Part shown: piece by piece, positions 8,107 to 15,970 of the stretch | Position numbering within the stretch: position 1 is the first letter of the stretch | Layout of the letters: the number at the start of each line of letters is the position of its first letter | Source of the DNA: JAAYDK01 sp964543935 | GTDB lineage: Bacteria > Spirochaetota > Spirochaetia > Sphaerochaetales > Sphaerochaetaceae | Assembly: GCA_964543935.1 (NCBI GenBank) | Contig: CAZJAK010000036.1 | Span: 1 to 23,129, forward strand | DNA length: 23,129 nucleotides | Direction of reading: 5' to 3' | Program-made: the position numbers and the translations under genes | Notes under the pieces: generated by a model | Databases searched by the model: none | The model's input: the letters and a program-made list of their open reading frames with translations, nothing else | Told to the model about the DNA's origin: nothing

Positions 8107-8708
8107 ACGAAACCGGTGACTCGTCCTTGCTGGACGGCATCATCGAGCATGCCCGTCAAGAAGCGCAAGCATTGGATGCTTCCTGTACGCGAGAGGTTGA
8201 GCTCCTCGAGCATGAATATGCCGAGAAGGCTCGCCAAGAACGTGAGAACGAGGAGCGCTTGCTGCGACAGCAATTGGAAGAGGTGTCCAAGCGTGAGGAA
8301 TCCCAGTTGCGTTCGATTGAACGGAAACGGGCATTGATGATGGGCGATCGTTTCAAAGCAAGATTGATGGAAGCTCTCGTACAGAGGATGGAGCAATTAT
8401 CCAGCTCACAAGAGTATGAAAAAATCTTGGTTGGCTGGATTGCCGAGGCCGCTGTCGGTGTCGATCGTCCGGAAGCCCGCGTGCAGTGCTCCTTTAAGGA
8501 ACACATCACGCCAGAAATGTTAAACCAAGCCAAACGGCTTGTGGAAACTTCCACTGGCAAGAGCGTCAAGCTGGTGTTCGATGAGGTCCCGTTGACCTCG
8601 CAGGGTGTGGTCGTATCGAGCATCGACGGGAAAGTCTCGTATGACAATCGCGTGGTGACCCGTGTCGAGCGGTATGGACGCGCTATGAACGAATTGATGG
8701 AAGGCTAG
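8103..8708 (+). CDS. atpE: V/A-type ATP synthase subunit E (peripheral stalk)
   Basis: A 201-residue protein with a long charged N-terminal helix (residues about 8-90, rich in Glu, Arg, Gln) and a compact C-terminal alpha/beta part. The C-terminal half contains the family-like GVVVSSIDGKVSYDNRVVTR, which binds the top of the catalytic head. With the H-like protein it would form the peripheral stalk. It starts by overlapping subunit F and ends two bases before subunit A. Its partner H lies more than 4 kb upstream at the operon head, so the two stalk halves are not encoded side by side. Confidence 0.92.
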   Translation: MNETGDSSLLDGIIEHARQEAQALDASCTREVELLEHEYAEKARQERENEERLLRQQLEEVSKREESQLRSIERKRALMMGDRFKARLMEALVQRMEQLSSSQEYEKILVGWIAEAAVGVDRPEARVQCSFKEHITPEMLNQAKRLVETSTGKSVKLVFDEVPLTSQGVVVSSIDGKVSYDNRVVTRVERYGRAMNELMEG

Positions 8709-8710
8709 GC

Positions 8711-10498
8711 ATGCAGGAAAGAATCGTCGGACAGGTCAAACGGGTCAACGGACCGGTCATTACCGTCAAAGGCATCACCGATGCCATGATGATGGAACTC
8801 GTGCATGTCGGTGAGCAACGCTTAGTGGGCGAATTGGTCAAACTCGCCGGGCAGGAAGCCATCGTGCAGGTGTACGAGGATGCCACCGGAATCGCCCCGG
8901 GCGACAATGTATATGGAAGTGGGATGCCGTTGTCGGTGGAATTGGGTCCGGGTATCATCGGAACCATCTACGACGGAATCCAGCGGCCGTTGAATGAATT
9001 GCGCAAAGCCGGCGGGGATTACATCCGCAAAGGGATCAACCGACCCTCGTTGGACAGAGTCAAGCTGTGGGACTTCGTTCCCTGTGTGTCTGCCGGTGAT
9101 CCGGTCGGACCCGGGACAGTGCTGGGGAGTGTTGTTGAAACCGAGCGGGTCCAACACCGCATCCTCATACCGCCCGCATTGCTTGGCGGTGGCGAGGCGA
9201 AGATTGCCACGATAGCGGCTGCCGGCCGGTATACCGTCGACAGCGTCATCGCCACGGTGACGGCAGGAGAAAAGCTCCACGAGATCACCATGATGCATCG
9301 ATGGCCGATCCGGGTTCCCCGCCCGGTGGCCGAACGCAAGAGCCTGCGCATTCCGTTGATCACCGGACAGCGGGTCATCGACATGTTGTTCCCCTTGGCA
9401 AAAGGGGGCACTGTCGCCATTCCCGGCGGATTCGGAACGGGTAAGACGATGACCCAACACGCCATCGCCCGCTGGTGCGACGCCGACATTATCGTCTATA
9501 TCGGGTGTGGCGAACGGGGTAACGAGATGACCGACGTCTTGCGCGAATTTCCCCGCCTGATCGATCCGCGCACCGGACGGTCGCTCATGGAACGCACCGT
9601 CCTCATCGCGAACACTTCGAACATGCCGGTATCAGCTCGTGAAGCCAGCATCTATACCGGCATCACATTGGCCGAATATTATCGCGACCAGGGCTATCAT
9701 GTAGCCATCATGGCCGACTCCACCTCGCGTTGGGCAGAGGCGTTGCGCGAGTTGTCGGGGCGCATGGAGGAGATGCCGGCCGAGGAGGGTTTCCCGGCCT
9801 ATTTGCCCACTAGAATCGCCGAGTTCTATGAACGGGCTGGTTACATGAAGGTCCTCGGTAATCGCGAGGGATCGGTTTCGGTCATTGGCGCTGTCTCGCC
9901 TCCCGGGGGTGACTTTTCTGAACCGGTCACCCAGCACACTCGGCGGTTCGTGCGGTGCTTCTGGGGTCTCGACCGCTCGTTGGCAAGCGCCCGCCATTAC
10001 CCGGCCATCGGATGGTTGGAATCGTACAGCGAGTATGTCGACGAAGTTTCGGGATGGTGGGACGAGCACAGTGGCGGATCGTGGCGCACCAACCGCACAC
10101 AAATCATGGATTTGTTGCAACGTGAAGTACGCCTTCAGCAGATTGTCAAGCTGGTCGGACCCGACGCGTTGCCCGACAGCCAGAACTTCATCCTCGAAGT
10201 GTGCGCCTTATTCAAGACTGCTTTCCTGCAACAAAACGCATTCGACGACATCGACCGGTATTCCACGGTCGACAAGCAGATGCGGATGTTGGAGATCATC
10301 CTCTCGTACTGGAAACTCGGATCCGAAGCAATCCGAAAGGGTGTCACCATGGTGAAGATCCGCCGGATGAAGGTCGTACAGGACATCGCCCGGATGAAAT
10401 TCACAGTCGGTAACGAGGACCTTGGTGAACTCGACCGGATTGCCTTGCGTCTTGAACGGTCGCTCAACCAGCTTGGAGGCATCTATGAAAATTCATGA
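8711..10498 (+). CDS. atpA: V/A-type ATP synthase catalytic subunit A
   Basis: A 595-residue catalytic subunit; three A and three B chains form the head that makes or splits ATP. The Walker A loop GGFGTGKT is at residues 239-246, followed by the catalytic-Glu loop GCGERGNEMTDVL at 265-277. Later comes IMADSTSRWAEALRELSGRM (Walker B region) and the MPAEEGFPAYLPTRIAEFYERAG signature. The roughly 90-residue insert between the N-terminal barrel and the nucleotide domain (about 110-200), which distinguishes V/A A subunits from F-type beta, is present. It starts two bases after subunit E and overlaps subunit B by 14 bases. No key residue is missing. Confidence 0.97.
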   Translation: MQERIVGQVKRVNGPVITVKGITDAMMMELVHVGEQRLVGELVKLAGQEAIVQVYEDATGIAPGDNVYGSGMPLSVELGPGIIGTIYDGIQRPLNELRKAGGDYIRKGINRPSLDRVKLWDFVPCVSAGDPVGPGTVLGSVVETERVQHRILIPPALLGGGEAKIATIAAAGRYTVDSVIATVTAGEKLHEITMMHRWPIRVPRPVAERKSLRIPLITGQRVIDMLFPLAKGGTVAIPGGFGTGKTMTQHAIARWCDADIIVYIGCGERGNEMTDVLREFPRLIDPRTGRSLMERTVLIANTSNMPVSAREASIYTGITLAEYYRDQGYHVAIMADSTSRWAEALRELSGRMEEMPAEEGFPAYLPTRIAEFYERAGYMKVLGNREGSVSVIGAVSPPGGDFSEPVTQHTRRFVRCFWGLDRSLASARHYPAIGWLESYSEYVDEVSGWWDEHSGGSWRTNRTQIMDLLQREVRLQQIVKLVGPDALPDSQNFILEVCALFKTAFLQQNAFDDIDRYSTVDKQMRMLEIILSYWKLGSEAIRKGVTMVKIRRMKVVQDIARMKFTVGNEDLGELDRIALRLERSLNQLGGIYENS

Positions 10499-11900
10499 AC
10501 AGCTGGGCGGTTTGGACCGCAGGTTGCTCAGCGGAAGGGAATATGTCGGGGCCGACAAGATCGATGGGCCGTTGGTGTTCATGCGCAACACCCATCCGGT
10601 CGGATACGGCGAGTTGGTCGAATGCATCGACCACACTGGATCCATGCGCACCGGCCAAGTCCTTGATACTAGCGACGAAGCCGTGGTGGTTCAATTGTTC
10701 GAAGGGACAGCCGGGTTGACGTTGCCGGGGACGCGCATGCGATTCATGGGAGAACCGTTGACGTTGGATGTCTCCGAACGCATGCTCGGCCGGGTGATGA
10801 ACGGATTGGGTAAGAGTCGGGACGGGTCGGTCGCTCCCAAAGGGGATGCCCAACAAGACGTCAATGGACTGCCGATCAATCCGACTTCACGCGAGTATCC
10901 GAGGGATTTCATCCAGACGGGCATCTCGGTGATCGACGGCCTTACCACGTTGATTCAGGGGCAAAAGTTGCCGATTTTCAGCGGCAACGGGCTGCCACAC
11001 AATCAATTGGCTGCCCAGATCGCACGTCAGGCCAAAGTCCGTGGCGGGATAAAGGACTTCGCCATCGTCTTTGCCGCCATGGGGGTTAAGTACGACGTCG
11101 CCCGTTTCTTCATCGACAGTTTTGAGCAATCGGGAGTGTTGGACAATGTGGCCCTGTTCCTCTCGCTTGCCGACGATCCCTCCATCGAACGGATCATCAC
11201 ACCCCGTTCAGCTTTGACATTGGCTGAGCACCTGGCCTTCGAGCAGGGCAAACATGTCTTGGTCATCATGACCGACATGACCAACTATTGCGAGTCGTTG
11301 CGCGAGATTTCCACCCTGCGGGGTGAAATCCCCTCCCGCAAAGGGTATCCAGGGTATTTGTACTCCAATTTGGCCGAGCTTTATGAACGTTCGGGAAAAA
11401 TCAGCGGACGGGACGGTTCGATCACCCAATTGCCGATCCTGACGATGCCAAACGACGACATCGGGCATCCGATTCCCGACTTGACCGGCTATATCACTGA
11501 AGGCCAGATCGTGTTCGACCGCGAAATGTATGGGCGGGGAGTCTATCCGCCGATCAACGGTCTGCCGTCGCTCTCGCGCTTGATGAAGGACGGGATCGGG
11601 GAGGGCATGACTCGTGCCGACCACCCTCACTTGGCCAACCAGTTGTTCGCTTCTTACAGTCATGTGAAGGATGTCCGCAATTTGGCGTCGGTCATCGGAG
11701 AAGAGGAACTGACCGCCCTGGATCAGCAGTATCTGGAATTCGGAACATTTTTCGAACGAAAGTTCGTCACGCAGGCCTTCGATGAGGACCGTTCGATCGA
11801 ACAAACGTTGGACTTGGGTTGGGAAGCGATTTCGTTGCTTCCGGCCGAAGAGTTGCAGCGGGTGACCGAGGACGAGGTCCGCGAGCATTATCGGAGTTGA
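10485..11900 (+). CDS. atpB: V/A-type ATP synthase subunit B (regulatory)
   Basis: A 471-residue subunit that alternates with A in the head and binds nucleotide without hydrolysing it. Where A has a Walker A loop, B has FSGNGLPHNQLAAQIARQA, without the GKT needed for catalysis, as expected for this family. Other landmarks are ISVIDGLTTLIQGQKLPIF, MTDMTNYCESLREIST, and YPGYLYSNLAELYERSGK. ATG 10485 is preferred over an upstream ATG at 10422 because GGAGG at 10475-10479 is five bases before it and family members begin near this point. It overlaps the end of A by 14 bases and ends one base before subunit D. Confidence 0.97.
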   Translation: MKIHEQLGGLDRRLLSGREYVGADKIDGPLVFMRNTHPVGYGELVECIDHTGSMRTGQVLDTSDEAVVVQLFEGTAGLTLPGTRMRFMGEPLTLDVSERMLGRVMNGLGKSRDGSVAPKGDAQQDVNGLPINPTSREYPRDFIQTGISVIDGLTTLIQGQKLPIFSGNGLPHNQLAAQIARQAKVRGGIKDFAIVFAAMGVKYDVARFFIDSFEQSGVLDNVALFLSLADDPSIERIITPRSALTLAEHLAFEQGKHVLVIMTDMTNYCESLREISTLRGEIPSRKGYPGYLYSNLAELYERSGKISGRDGSITQLPILTMPNDDIGHPIPDLTGYITEGQIVFDREMYGRGVYPPINGLPSLSRLMKDGIGEGMTRADHPHLANQLFASYSHVKDVRNLASVIGEEELTALDQQYLEFGTFFERKFVTQAFDEDRSIEQTLDLGWEAISLLPAEELQRVTEDEVREHYRS

Positions 11901-11901
11901 G

Positions 11902-12549
11902 ATGCAGAAGAATGTAGCCCCGACCCGCAGCAACTTGCTCAAGCTAAGCGACGAATTGAAATTCGCCAGCTTGGGTCGCGACCTGCTCGATCAAAAGAGG
12001 AGCATCCTTGTCGTGGAATTGCTCACCTTGGTCGACCAGGCGGTCGATTATCAGAGCAAAGTCGATAAAGCTTTGGAAAAGGCCGAGTCGTCGATCCAGC
12101 AGACGGTGATGGAGATGGGGCGATTGAAAGTGGCCAACCTGTTCGGGGCGGTCGACATCAAGACCACAGTCGATTTGCGTGAACGCAAGGTGATGGGTGT
12201 GCGCCTCCCGCAAGTGGAGACAACCTTCAGCGGGCAAGGCCCTTATTTCAGTCCCGAAGGCACCACGTTGTCGGTGGAACGGACCTTGAGTGAATACCGT
12301 GAAGCGTTGGAATTGATGGGAAGGTTGGCCGAGCTGAAGGTCTCCATCATGCGCTTGGCCCGTGAAGTCAAGAAGACCATCAGGAAAGTGAACGCCTTGG
12401 AAAAGATCGTCATTCCCGATCTTCGCGAAACGGTTGCTTTCACCCGCAGCCGGATTGAAGAATCGGAGCGAGAGAGTTTCATCTTGATGAAATTGGTGAA
12501 AGACCGAATGGAACAGGAAAATGAACGGCACAGGAGGAGGGAGGCTTGA
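11902..12549 (+). CDS. atpD: V/A-type ATP synthase subunit D (central stalk)
   Basis: A 215-residue, mostly helical subunit that forms the rotating shaft inside the A3B3 head. The N-terminal VAPTRSNLLKL and SLGRDLLDQKRSILVVEL helix and the C-terminal LAREVKKTIRKVNALEKIVIP helix are characteristic of the family; the two long helices make the antiparallel coiled coil of the shaft. It starts one base after the stop of B. Its TGA at 12547-12549 shares one base with the ATG of the stress-protein gene that follows, so the operon continues past the pump genes. Confidence 0.95.
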   Translation: MQKNVAPTRSNLLKLSDELKFASLGRDLLDQKRSILVVELLTLVDQAVDYQSKVDKALEKAESSIQQTVMEMGRLKVANLFGAVDIKTTVDLRERKVMGVRLPQVETTFSGQGPYFSPEGTTLSVERTLSEYREALELMGRLAELKVSIMRLAREVKKTIRKVNALEKIVIPDLRETVAFTRSRIEESERESFILMKLVKDRMEQENERHRRREA

Positions 12550-13048
12550 TGAAAGAGCCATTTCGGAGCATGCTGGTTTATCTCGATGGGTCGGAAGCGT
12601 CGGTAACGGCAGCAATGGCGGCCATCATCCTGGCCAAACGCCTTGAGGCCTCCCTGACAGCAATATATGTGGTGAACACCCAAGCATTGCAGGATTTGGT
12701 ACNNNNNNNNNNGAAGAGCATGAGTTCAGGCGGGATCTCGATGGCGACGCTGAGCGCTACCTCAGGCATGTGTATAAACTGGGGCAGCAGAAGCAGCTGG
12801 AGATCACCAAGGTCAAGACTGAGGGAAAGGTGCATTCGGTGGTAAGGAACTACATACAGGAAAAAAAGATCGACTTGCTCGTGCTGGGAGGGATTTCTGC
12901 CATCCATAGCCGAAGGGACGAGTTGGTCAGCGAGACCGACCGGATGATGCGCACTGCACCTTGCCCGGTCTTGGTAGTGCGCGATGATGAGAAAATTTGG
13001 GATATGTTTGAAGAGATGCCCGATATGGTGGCGGGAGGCCGTGCATGA
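12549..13048 (+). CDS. Universal stress protein (UspA family), interrupted by a mis-sized assembly gap
   Basis: Before the gap the frame from ATG 12549 reads MKEPFRSMLVYLDGSEASVTAA, the first strand and helix of a UspA fold, continuing LTAIYVVNTQALQDLV. After the gap the matching protein is one frame over: EEHEFRRDLDGDAERYL from 12713, then KIDLLVLGGISAIHSRRDEL and MRTAPCPVLVVRDD, the usual end of the fold. Both halves join in one frame only if the gap length is 2 modulo 3 (8 or 11 bases, for example), not 10. The product would be about 165 residues, soluble and cytoplasmic. The ATP-binding pattern GxxG...GS/T is not well preserved, so it is probably a non-nucleotide-binding type. Overlaps at both ends (one base with atpD, ATGA with the EIIA gene) show translational coupling. 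Confidence 0.85.
12703..12712. other. Assembly gap, 10 Ns, of incorrect length
   Basis: Ten Ns interrupt the universal stress protein gene. The reading frame before the gap (from 12549) and the one after it (from 12713) are incompatible with ten bases but compatible with a gap of 2 modulo 3. The apparent frameshift is therefore more likely a gap-size error than a mutation. Confidence 0.9.
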
Positions 13049-13491
13049 CGCTGATGGATGTATTGGATAAAGACCTCATTCGGGTGCCATTGGAGCATTC
13101 CACAAAGACAGGCATCATCGAGGAGTTGGTCGATGTGCTTGCTTCAAAGCAGAATCCGGCTCGCCGGTCTGAAATCTTGGCCGCCGTATTGGACCGCGAG
13201 CGGTTGGGTAGCACCGGTTTGGCCGACGGCATCGCGATACCGCATGCTAAGACCAGCGCTGTAACCAAGGTCTCGGTAGCGGTGGGCATCAGCCGCATCC
13301 CGATAGATTTCCAAGCCCAAGACGGCAAACCTTCCCAATTTTTCTTCCTTGTGCTGGCACCGGAGAAGGAATCGGCTGCCTATATCGAGGTTCTGGCCTC
13401 GATCGCCCGCTCGACCGCATCTCCGGTGTTCCGCCGCTTGCTGGCGGGAGCCCGCTCTGCCGACGAGGTGGTCCGCCTGTTCTTGGATTGA
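13045..13491 (+). CDS. PTS EIIA type-2 (fructose/nitrogen-PTS) domain protein
   Basis: A 148-residue single-domain EIIA of the mannitol/fructose/PtsN family. The phosphorylated histidine is His67 in GIAIPHAKT, preceded by the typical LGSTGLADG and followed by ISRIPIDFQAQDGKPSQFFFLVLAPEK, another family block. There is no HPr, EIIB or EIIC domain attached and no sugar PTS gene nearby, so a regulatory role like that of PtsN, or acceptance of phosphate from an unlinked HPr, is more likely than sugar uptake. It overlaps the stress-protein stop by ATGA at 13045-13048 and is the last gene of the V-ATPase unit. Nine bases separate its stop from that of the convergent LUD gene, and I see no hairpin terminator there. 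Confidence 0.92.
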   Translation: MTLMDVLDKDLIRVPLEHSTKTGIIEELVDVLASKQNPARRSEILAAVLDRERLGSTGLADGIAIPHAKTSAVTKVSVAVGISRIPIDFQAQDGKPSQFFFLVLAPEKESAAYIEVLASIARSTASPVFRRLLAGARSADEVVRLFLD

Positions 13492-13500
13492 GCCTGCCTT

Positions 13501-14181
13501 TCAATACCCCAGTTCTTCTCCGACAATGAGGACCGTTGTCCGGCCCGGTTTGCTCTGCCTTCCCAAGACCACCATGTTGGAGCAGATGCCAGTATCGCAC
13601 GTCCCGGTCGGAATGGCCATGAGGTTGCGTTCATCACAGATGGGGGCGACGCACCGCCCGGTCCGGACGCAGGGGGTGTCGCGGCCAAGGCGCATGGCGT
13701 TGGCGGGACCGGCGATGTTTTTAACCCGTTCCACAGCATCACGGAGGTTCGGTACGATTTTTTGCCAGCCCGCGACGATGATGACGCGCTTCGGACCGAA
13801 CAACAGTGCGGCTACCCGGTTGCTCGTCCCGTCGACACAATACAGTTCGCCATGTTCGGTGATCGCGTTCACACTTGACAAGAGCACATCGGCACTGAAG
13901 CTTTCCACAAACCGTTGATGGATTTGTGCGGGGGTAAGGTTCGCTTCATAGCGGTCGATGAGGCGGTAGGGCCCGCTGCGCACCAGCTTGACGACCCCAC
14001 TTTCCGCCAACGTGACAGATCCTCCCAAAGCAATGCTTTCCCCCTCCTCGAGCATGGTCCTGAGCATCGGCACCACATCCTGGGCGGTGGGGAGAAAAAC
14101 GGCTTCCATATTGTTCTTGCGGAGTTTTTCGATGGTTCGCGCTATCGCCATCTCCTTGATTTTATTCCTGTTTGCATCCAT
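13501..14181 (-). CDS. LUD-domain protein (DUF162, LutC/YkgG-like)
   Basis: A 226-residue cytoplasmic protein of the LUD family, whose members LutB and LutC take part in lactate utilisation. Seen here: an N-terminal helix (IARTIEKLRKNNMEAVFLPT), the glycine-rich IALGGSVTLAESGVV, the mid-region DVLLSSVNAITEHGELYCVDG with FGPKRVIIVAGWQKIVPNL, and a C-terminal Cys-containing TGTCDTGICSNMVVLGRQ. No iron-sulfur ferredoxin domain is attached and no lutA or lutB neighbour is present, so lactate use is not shown; stand-alone LUD proteins of this length often have no assigned reaction. I chose the ATG at 14181 because GGAGG lies just upstream on this strand; an upstream in-frame ATG at 14232 would cross the promoter. 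Confidence 0.88.
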   Translation of the reverse strand: MDANRNKIKEMAIARTIEKLRKNNMEAVFLPTAQDVVPMLRTMLEEGESIALGGSVTLAESGVVKLVRSGPYRLIDRYEANLTPAQIHQRFVESFSADVLLSSVNAITEHGELYCVDGTSNRVAALLFGPKRVIIVAGWQKIVPNLRDAVERVKNIAGPANAMRLGRDTPCVRTGRCVAPICDERNLMAIPTGTCDTGICSNMVVLGRQSKPGRTTVLIVGEELGY

Positions 14182-14192
14182 GGCAACACCTC

Positions 14193-14212
14193 CGTTACGG
14201 CAAATTGTAACG
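14193..14212. promoter_or_regulatory. Inverted repeat CGTTAC-N8-GTAACG overlapping the LUD gene promoter
   Basis: CGTTAC at 14193-14198 and GTAACG at 14207-14212 form a perfect dyad with an 8-base spacer. Read on the - strand, TACAAT (14204-14209) is a good -10 for the LUD gene, with a weak TTGCTT -35 at 14227-14232 and a 17-base spacer. The dyad covers the -10 and the start point, a place where a repressor would act. No regulator is identified. Confidence 0.45.
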
Positions 14213-14253
14213 TACCGTGCCGATTCAAGCAAGGAGAACGGAAAAAAGATGGG

Positions 14254-14282
14254 TGGACAACTTGGCCGCTTAGCCGTATGTT
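14254..14282 (+). promoter_or_regulatory. Putative promoter of the beta-CASP operon, leaderless geometry
   Basis: TGGACA at 14254-14259, a 17-base spacer, then TATGTT at 14277-14282. The -10 ends six bases before the ATG at 14289, so the mRNA would start at or next to the start codon. No strong ribosome site precedes this ATG, which agrees with leaderless translation. Confidence 0.5.
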
Positions 14283-14288
14283 CTAGGC

Positions 14289-15953
14289 ATGGATATTACA
14301 TTTTTCGGTGCCGCACGGGCGGTGACAGGCAGTTGTACGTTGGTTTCGTGCGCTGGTAAGAACCTGTTGGTGGATTGTGGCTTGCCGCAAGGCAGCGACG
14401 AGAAGATTTTGGGTCTCGACCTGCCGTTCAAGGCTTCACAAATCGATTTCGTGGTGTTGACCCACGCCCATATCGACCATTCGGGGCGCATCCCGCTGTT
14501 GGTCAAGGATGGCTTCACCGGTAAAATCGTTTGTACGAATGCCACCGCCGACCTCTGTTCCATCATGTTGGCCGATTCAGGCCACATCCAAGAGATGGAG
14601 GTGGAATGGATCAACCGAAAACGGCGACGGGCTGGAAAACATGAAATCGATCCGTTATATGGTGTGGATGACGCCAAAGCCGCCATGGACTTGTTCGAAG
14701 GCCATGATTATGGCGAGACAGTGGTTTTGGCTGAGGGTATCGAGGTAAAATTCTCCGATGCCGGCCATTTGCTGGGCTCGTCATCGATCGAGCTGTGGTT
14801 GAGCGAGGGCACCAAGCGCCGCCATCTGGTGTTCAGTGGCGATGTCGGCAACTTGGACCAACCATTGATCAACAACCCCTCCTATTTCACAGAGGCGGAT
14901 GTCGTGGTGGTTGAATCCACCTACGGCGACCGCCTGCATGTGCGCAACCGTTTCCAGTCCCAAGCTGAAGCAACCGAGTCGCGCGCCCGCGATTTGGCCG
15001 GCATCATCGAGGAGACTTTCTCGAAGGGTGGCAATGTCGTCATCCCCTCCTTTGCCGTGGGAAGGACCCAAGAGCTGTTGTACCTATTGCGCATCATCAT
15101 GGAGCATGGTTATGCCCCATCGCTGGCAACGATCCCGGTTTTTCTGGACAGCCCGCTGGCCATCGAAGCCACCAAGGTGTTTTCGCGCAACATCGAAGGG
15201 TATTTCGATGCCGAAGCGATGGAACTCGTCAAACGGGGTCTGAATCCGTTGACCTTCCCGTCATTGGTGACAACGGTGACAGCAGATGAATCGCGTGCGT
15301 TGAACACACGGCCAGGCAGTGCCGTGATCATCTCCTCCAGCGGCATGTGCGAAGCTGGCCGGATCAAGCATCACCTGAAACACAACTTGTGGCGGCCAGA
15401 AAGCACGATCGTGTTCTGCGGTTACCAAGCCGCCGGGACTTTGGGCCGTTCAATCCTCGATGGGGCCGAGCAGGTGACCATCTTCGGCGAACAAATCGAT
15501 GTTCGGGCCACGATCAGGAAATTGGAAGGAATCAGCGGCCATGCCGATCAAGACGGCTTGGTGAAATGGTTGTCGCACTTTGAAAAGAAACCCAAGCAAG
15601 TGTTCGTGGTGCACGGTGAGCAGCAGGTGGCCCGTTTTTTTGCCTCGTTCGTGGCGGTCACCTTGGGTGTCCCGGCTTGGGCACCGGAAGCAGGACAACA
15701 CTTCGACCTGCTGTCGCCAGTCCGCTTCAGCGAGTCGGAAGTGCAGGCCCAATTGCCCGGAGCGCGTGAATTGTCGGAGGCATACGGGCGCTTGGATGCG
15801 GCCCTGCAGGCTTTGGGCCTGGTGGTCGAGCGGATGCGGCAAAGTGGTACGGGATTGCCCGAAGACGATAACGGGAAAACGGCCCTGCGCTTGGCGAATG
15901 CTATCAGCCGCTTGGCTAGCGATATCGAGACCCTCAGGGGCCGCTGGGATTGA
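14289..15953 (+). CDS. Metallo-beta-lactamase fold beta-CASP ribonuclease (Ysh1/CPSF73-like)
   Basis: A 554-residue soluble metal-dependent hydrolase with both halves of a beta-CASP nuclease. Zinc ligands: HAHIDHSG at 59-66 (HxHxDH), DAGHLLGSSSIEL near 157, and FSGDVGNLDQP near 184. The beta-CASP part shows VVESTYGDRLH, IPSFAVGRTQELL, the ISSSGMCEAGRIKHHL block, and ISGHADQDGLVKWL with the final His ligand. This composition fits RNA-processing exo- and endonucleases of the archaeal/bacterial Ysh1 type. About 80 C-terminal residues after the last motif form an added helical tail. The ATG at 14289 is the first possible in the family-typical MDITFFGAARAVTGS start. It leads an apparent operon with the PIG-L and Vsr genes (17- and 3-base gaps). 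Confidence 0.93.
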   Translation: MDITFFGAARAVTGSCTLVSCAGKNLLVDCGLPQGSDEKILGLDLPFKASQIDFVVLTHAHIDHSGRIPLLVKDGFTGKIVCTNATADLCSIMLADSGHIQEMEVEWINRKRRRAGKHEIDPLYGVDDAKAAMDLFEGHDYGETVVLAEGIEVKFSDAGHLLGSSSIELWLSEGTKRRHLVFSGDVGNLDQPLINNPSYFTEADVVVVESTYGDRLHVRNRFQSQAEATESRARDLAGIIEETFSKGGNVVIPSFAVGRTQELLYLLRIIMEHGYAPSLATIPVFLDSPLAIEATKVFSRNIEGYFDAEAMELVKRGLNPLTFPSLVTTVTADESRALNTRPGSAVIISSSGMCEAGRIKHHLKHNLWRPESTIVFCGYQAAGTLGRSILDGAEQVTIFGEQIDVRATIRKLEGISGHADQDGLVKWLSHFEKKPKQVFVVHGEQQVARFFASFVAVTLGVPAWAPEAGQHFDLLSPVRFSESEVQAQLPGARELSEAYGRLDAALQALGLVVERMRQSGTGLPEDDNGKTALRLANAISRLASDIETLRGRWD

Positions 15954-15970
15954 AGTCCGGGGAGGTTGTG

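Noticed and set aside
12546..12845. 99-codon open frame read straight through the 10-N gap
   Set aside because: The part after the gap is not UspA-like in that frame, while the next frame is. The continuous frame is an artefact of the gap size.
13492..13530. Terminator for the V-ATPase operon between the EIIA and LUD genes
   Set aside because: Only nine bases separate the stops, and I could find no stable hairpin with a T-run there.
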